Part shown: positions 14,976-17,303 of the stretch, piece by piece | Layout: each line of letters opens with the position of its first letter | Numbering within the stretch: position 1 is the stretch's first letter | Origin: SCQX01 sp035720945 | GTDB taxonomy: Bacteria > Pseudomonadota > Gammaproteobacteria > Burkholderiales > Burkholderiaceae_B | Length of the DNA stretch: 17,303 nt | Assembly (NCBI GenBank): GCA_035720945.1 | Contig: DASTNK010000098.1 | Location: 1-17,303 of the forward strand | Direction of reading: 5' to 3' | The notes under the pieces: model-generated | Told to the model about the DNA's origin: nothing | The model's database searches: none | The model's input: only the letters and a program-made list of their open reading frames with translations | Made by a program: the position numbers and the translations under genes

Positions 14976-15680
14976 TCAAGGCCACCCCGGCAAGAGGGAG
15001 AAGTCCAGGCAGCGGGCAACGGCCGACACCAATTCCGTACCATGGCGAGGGTCTGGGGGAAACCTCGGCACCTTTCCCAGTAAAGGCGCTTCAATACGCG
15101 ACGCCAGCGCATCAACGGTTGCATCGCTGTTCAGCAACCCCACGTCAACGGTGTTGGCGACCCAACCCGCCAGCGGCAACCCACGGGCGGCGATAGCCTC
15201 CACGGTCAGCAGCGTGTGGTTGATGCAGCCAAGACGCAACCCAACCACCAGCACGACAGGCAAATTCAATTTTTGTGCAAGATCCGCGGTGTCGACACCC
15301 TGGTTCAAGGGTACCCGGAAACCACCGACGCCTTCGACCACCACCGCGTCGGCAAGCTCGCAAATACGCCGGTAACAGGCGAGGATGTGTGGCAGTTCTA
15401 TCGTACGGCCTTCCCGCCGCGCCGCGATATGCGGCGCCGTCGGCTGGCGAAACAGATAGGGCGTTACCAGCTCCGTGGGCAGCGCCACGCTGGCCTGTGC
15501 CGTCAAGCTGTCTGTGTCCTCGTTATGCCAGGTGCCGTCGCGCAGCTCCGCCCCGGCGGCGACAGGCTTCATGCCAGCGGTCCTGACGCCGGTTCGCGTC
15601 AACGCATACAACAAGCTACTGGCGGTAAGGGTTTTACCGATCTCGGTATCGGTGCCAGCGACGAAATAGGCGTGCTTCAT
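14976..15680 (-). CDS. bioD: Dethiobiotin synthase
   Basis: Makes dethiobiotin from 7,8-diaminopelargonate, CO2 and ATP in the cytoplasm, the next-to-last step of biotin synthesis. 234 aa, a normal length for the family (about 225-240). Seen: P-loop GTDTEIGKT at 9-17, GMKPVAAG at 36-43 with the conserved Lys, NEDTDSL (53-59), the carbamate-loop motif VVEGVGGFRVPL near 113-124, and GLRLGCINHTLLT near 147. The last matches the conserved GxxLGCINHxLLT pattern. The ATG at 15680 follows the bioA stop by 6 bases with no clear ribosome binding site, so translation is probably coupled to bioA. No bioF or bioB is in the window; downstream is the terminator and convergent fsr. Confidence 0.97.
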   Translation of the reverse strand: MKHAYFVAGTDTEIGKTLTASSLLYALTRTGVRTAGMKPVAAGAELRDGTWHNEDTDSLTAQASVALPTELVTPYLFRQPTAPHIAARREGRTIELPHILACYRRICELADAVVVEGVGGFRVPLNQGVDTADLAQKLNLPVVLVVGLRLGCINHTLLTVEAIAARGLPLAGWVANTVDVGLLNSDATVDALASRIEAPLLGKVPRFPPDPRHGTELVSAVARCLDFSLLPGWP

Positions 15681-15686
15681 ATCTGA

Positions 15687-17066
15687 TCACGCATGAGCGA
15701 TCACCTCTTCAAACACGGACGTCACGCGTGACGCCAGCATCTCACATTCCATCTCGTCGAGAACATACGGCGGCATCAGGTAAACCGTGCGGCCTATCGG
15801 GCGCAGCAATAATTCATTTTCAAGCGCCTTGGTGAAAAAGCGCCGCGAAAAACCAGCCGCTGCAGCGGAATCGTCTATCGCGACGTCAAATGCCCAGATC
15901 ATGCCTCGATGGCGAAAATCGCGCACACGCGGGTGGTGCGCCACGCCCTGCAACCCCGCCGTGATGCGCCGCGCACGCGCCCGATTCGCATTCAGGACAT
16001 CGTCCTGCTCGAAAATCTCCAGAGTCGCCAACGCGGCGCTGCACGCCAGCGGATTGCCCGTGTACGAATGTGAATGCAGAAAACCACGGGTAACGTCGGT
16101 GTCATAAAAGGCTTGGTAGATGTCATCCGTCGTCATGACCAGCGACAACGGCAGATAGCCGCCACTGATGCCTTTCGACAGACACACCATATCGGGCCAG
16201 ACTGGTAGCCCGTCAACGCCGATCGCGGTGGCCTGCTCGGCGGCGAAAAACGTGCCGGTGCGCCCACAACCCACGGCTATCTCATCAAAGATCAGGTGAA
16301 CGTCGTAGCGATCACACAACGCACGCACCTCGGACAGATACACCGGATCATGCATCGCCATGCCTGTCGCGCACTGCACCAGCGGCTCGATGATGACTGC
16401 CGCAATGTGACTGCTGCGCTGCCGCAGCAGCGACTCCAACGCATTGGCGGCGCGGCGCGCGACGTCCGTGGCGGTTTCGCCATTCCGGGCGGCCCGCGCG
16501 TCCGGCGACATGACCACATGCGCCCGTCGCAGCAACGGATCATAGGCATCACGGAACAAGGCGACATCCGTGACAGCCAGCGCGCCGATGGTTTCCCCGT
16601 GATAGCTGCCCTCCAGGCAGACAAATTCGTGTTTGGAGGTGTGGCCGGCATTACGCCAGGCGTGGAAACTCATCTTCAGCGCGATCTCTACGGCGGACGC
16701 GCCATCAGAGGCGTAAAAACAATGACCCAGCCGATTCCCAGTGCGTTCAGCCAGGCATTCCGACAGACGGATCACCGGTTCGTGCGTGAATCCGGCCAGC
16801 ATCGCATGTTCAAGTTTTTCCAGCTGTGCCGCAACCGCCGCGTTGATGCGGGGATTGGCGTGGCCGAACAGATTCACCCACCAAGAGCTGATGGCATCCA
16901 GATAGCGCTTCCCATCCACGCCATACAACCAGGCGCCGCGCCCGTGACTAATCGGCACGAGCGGAACGGTTTCATGATGCTGCATCTGCGTGCAGGGATG
17001 CCAGACGCTTCGCAGGCTGCGCCGCACCATGTCCGACCGGGGTGCTGGCGATACATTCTTTACCAA
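15687..17066 (-). CDS. bioA: Adenosylmethionine-8-amino-7-oxononanoate aminotransferase
   Basis: PLP enzyme that moves the amino group of S-adenosylmethionine to KAPA, giving DAPA, the substrate of BioD. Seen (numbered from TTG 17066): WHPCTQM near 22, SSWWVNLFGHANP near 60, GSYHGET near 153, IFDEIAVGCGRTG with the PLP Asp at 261, and CLSKGISGGYLPLS with the Schiff-base Lys298. The frame is open to an ATG at 17117 (476 aa), but a TTG at 17066 sits 6 bases behind GAGGAG and gives 459 aa, closer to the family. The ATG has no comparable site, so TTG is preferred. First gene of a two-gene unit with bioD. Upstream inverted repeats with TTGAC half-sites suggest repression, possibly by the biotin regulator. 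Confidence 0.95.
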   Translation of the reverse strand: MVKNVSPAPRSDMVRRSLRSVWHPCTQMQHHETVPLVPISHGRGAWLYGVDGKRYLDAISSWWVNLFGHANPRINAAVAAQLEKLEHAMLAGFTHEPVIRLSECLAERTGNRLGHCFYASDGASAVEIALKMSFHAWRNAGHTSKHEFVCLEGSYHGETIGALAVTDVALFRDAYDPLLRRAHVVMSPDARAARNGETATDVARRAANALESLLRQRSSHIAAVIIEPLVQCATGMAMHDPVYLSEVRALCDRYDVHLIFDEIAVGCGRTGTFFAAEQATAIGVDGLPVWPDMVCLSKGISGGYLPLSLVMTTDDIYQAFYDTDVTRGFLHSHSYTGNPLACSAALATLEIFEQDDVLNANRARARRITAGLQGVAHHPRVRDFRHRGMIWAFDVAIDDSAAAAGFSRRFFTKALENELLLRPIGRTVYLMPPYVLDEMECEMLASRVTSVFEEVIAHA

Positions 17067-17130
17067 TGTCGGCTCCTCGATGTTTTCTTTCCGTTCATAA
17101 AAAGTGGCGGGCCTCATCCGGCGTACCTAG

Positions 17131-17189
17131 TGCGGTGTTTGACGCCATCAAGCGTCAAACACTGCACTGATATGTATTGACCTTGTCAA
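17131..17189. promoter_or_regulatory. Inverted TTGAC half-site array upstream of bioA
   Basis: Two nested structures are seen. The first is a large inverted repeat, arms 17131-17145 and 17152-17166, 15 bases with one mismatch and a 6-base spacer, with GTGTTTGACGC and GCGTCAAACAC as its perfect core. The second is a 13-bp palindrome TTGAC-CTT-GTCAA at 17177-17189. Together they give four TTGAC half-sites alternating in orientation (17139, 17154, 17177, 17185). On the minus strand the last contains TTGACA (17189-17184), a perfect -35, though no AT-rich -10 follows at 16-18 bases. The most likely role is an operator for bioAD; a leader hairpin is the alternative. Confidence 0.55.
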
Positions 17190-17206
17190 CTACGTTATCT
17201 CTTTTC

Positions 17207-17246
17207 CCCGAACGCGAAGCCAATGGATTAGCGAGCCGCGTTCGGG
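17207..17246. repeat. Inverted repeat near right edge
   Basis: CCCGAACGCG (17207-17216) and CGCGTTCGGG (17237-17246) are perfect 10-base inverted arms with a 20-base spacer. A smaller GCGC-AAT-GCGC follows at about 17254-17264. No T-tract on either strand, and no gene is recognised from here to the edge. It could be the end of a gene or element beyond the window. Confidence 0.5.
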
Positions 17247-17303
17247 CATTTAAGCGCAATGCGCTGAGAGCAGAGCGGGCGGCATATACGACGGTTGATC
17301 AGT

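Noticed and set aside
16296..17180. 294-aa plus-strand open frame over bioA
   Set aside because: Antisense to a fully recognisable BioA with PLP lysine and Asp; no independent support.
1..17303. CRISPR arrays, insertion sequences, rRNA or riboswitches
   Set aside because: No regularly spaced repeats, transposase-like frames, rRNA sequence or recognisable riboswitch core were seen.

Overview
The window reads as the chromosome of a GC-rich Gram-negative bacterium, most likely a betaproteobacterium of the order Burkholderiales (Alcaligenaceae-like). This rests on codon use, a KdsA enzyme for LPS Kdo synthesis, lipoprotein and Sec signal peptides, and the style of the regulator/transporter pairs. 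The genus cannot be fixed from sequence alone. Almost all genes lie on the minus strand; only the central 700-aa gene and fsr are on the plus strand.

Layout. 1-494 (-): 5' part of a WG-repeat lipoprotein gene running off the left edge. 739-2569 (-): a TetR regulator followed, with an 11-bp overlap, by a YbfB/YjiJ-type MFS exporter; a 22-bp imperfect palindrome upstream is the likely operator. 2734-11592: an uncharacterised block of four genes for exported proteins. It holds two very large WG-repeat proteins (about 990 and 940 aa) that are collinear paralogues, between them a plus-strand 700-aa exported protein built from two copies of a TPR-like plus beta module, and then a small exported protein. 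11628-11702 (-): tRNA-Gln(CUG). 11741-12589 (-): kdsA. 12731-13555 (-): an AraC/NimR-like regulator, divergent from 13685-14905 (+), an Fsr (fosmidomycin resistance) MFS exporter. 14976-17066 (-): bioA-bioD, closed by an intrinsic terminator and preceded by an array of inverted TTGAC half-sites.

How it fits together. The right part holds recognisable modules: biotin synthesis (BioA makes DAPA, BioD makes dethiobiotin), drug efflux under a divergent AraC regulator, Kdo-8-P synthesis, a tRNA, and a TetR-controlled exporter. The left and middle hold the novel material: a cluster of secreted or lipid-anchored WG-repeat proteins with Cys pairs near both ends, plus an internally duplicated partner protein. 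All carry export signals, so any joint function should lie in the periplasm or at the outer membrane. I recognise no enzyme in that cluster and do not assign it a function.

Open start-site questions: the second large WG protein has its best ribosome binding site in front of an ATC codon; the small exported protein's reading frame runs open through the tRNA gene; bioA probably starts at a TTG behind a GAGGAG. No insertion sequence, integrase, CRISPR array or rRNA was seen.
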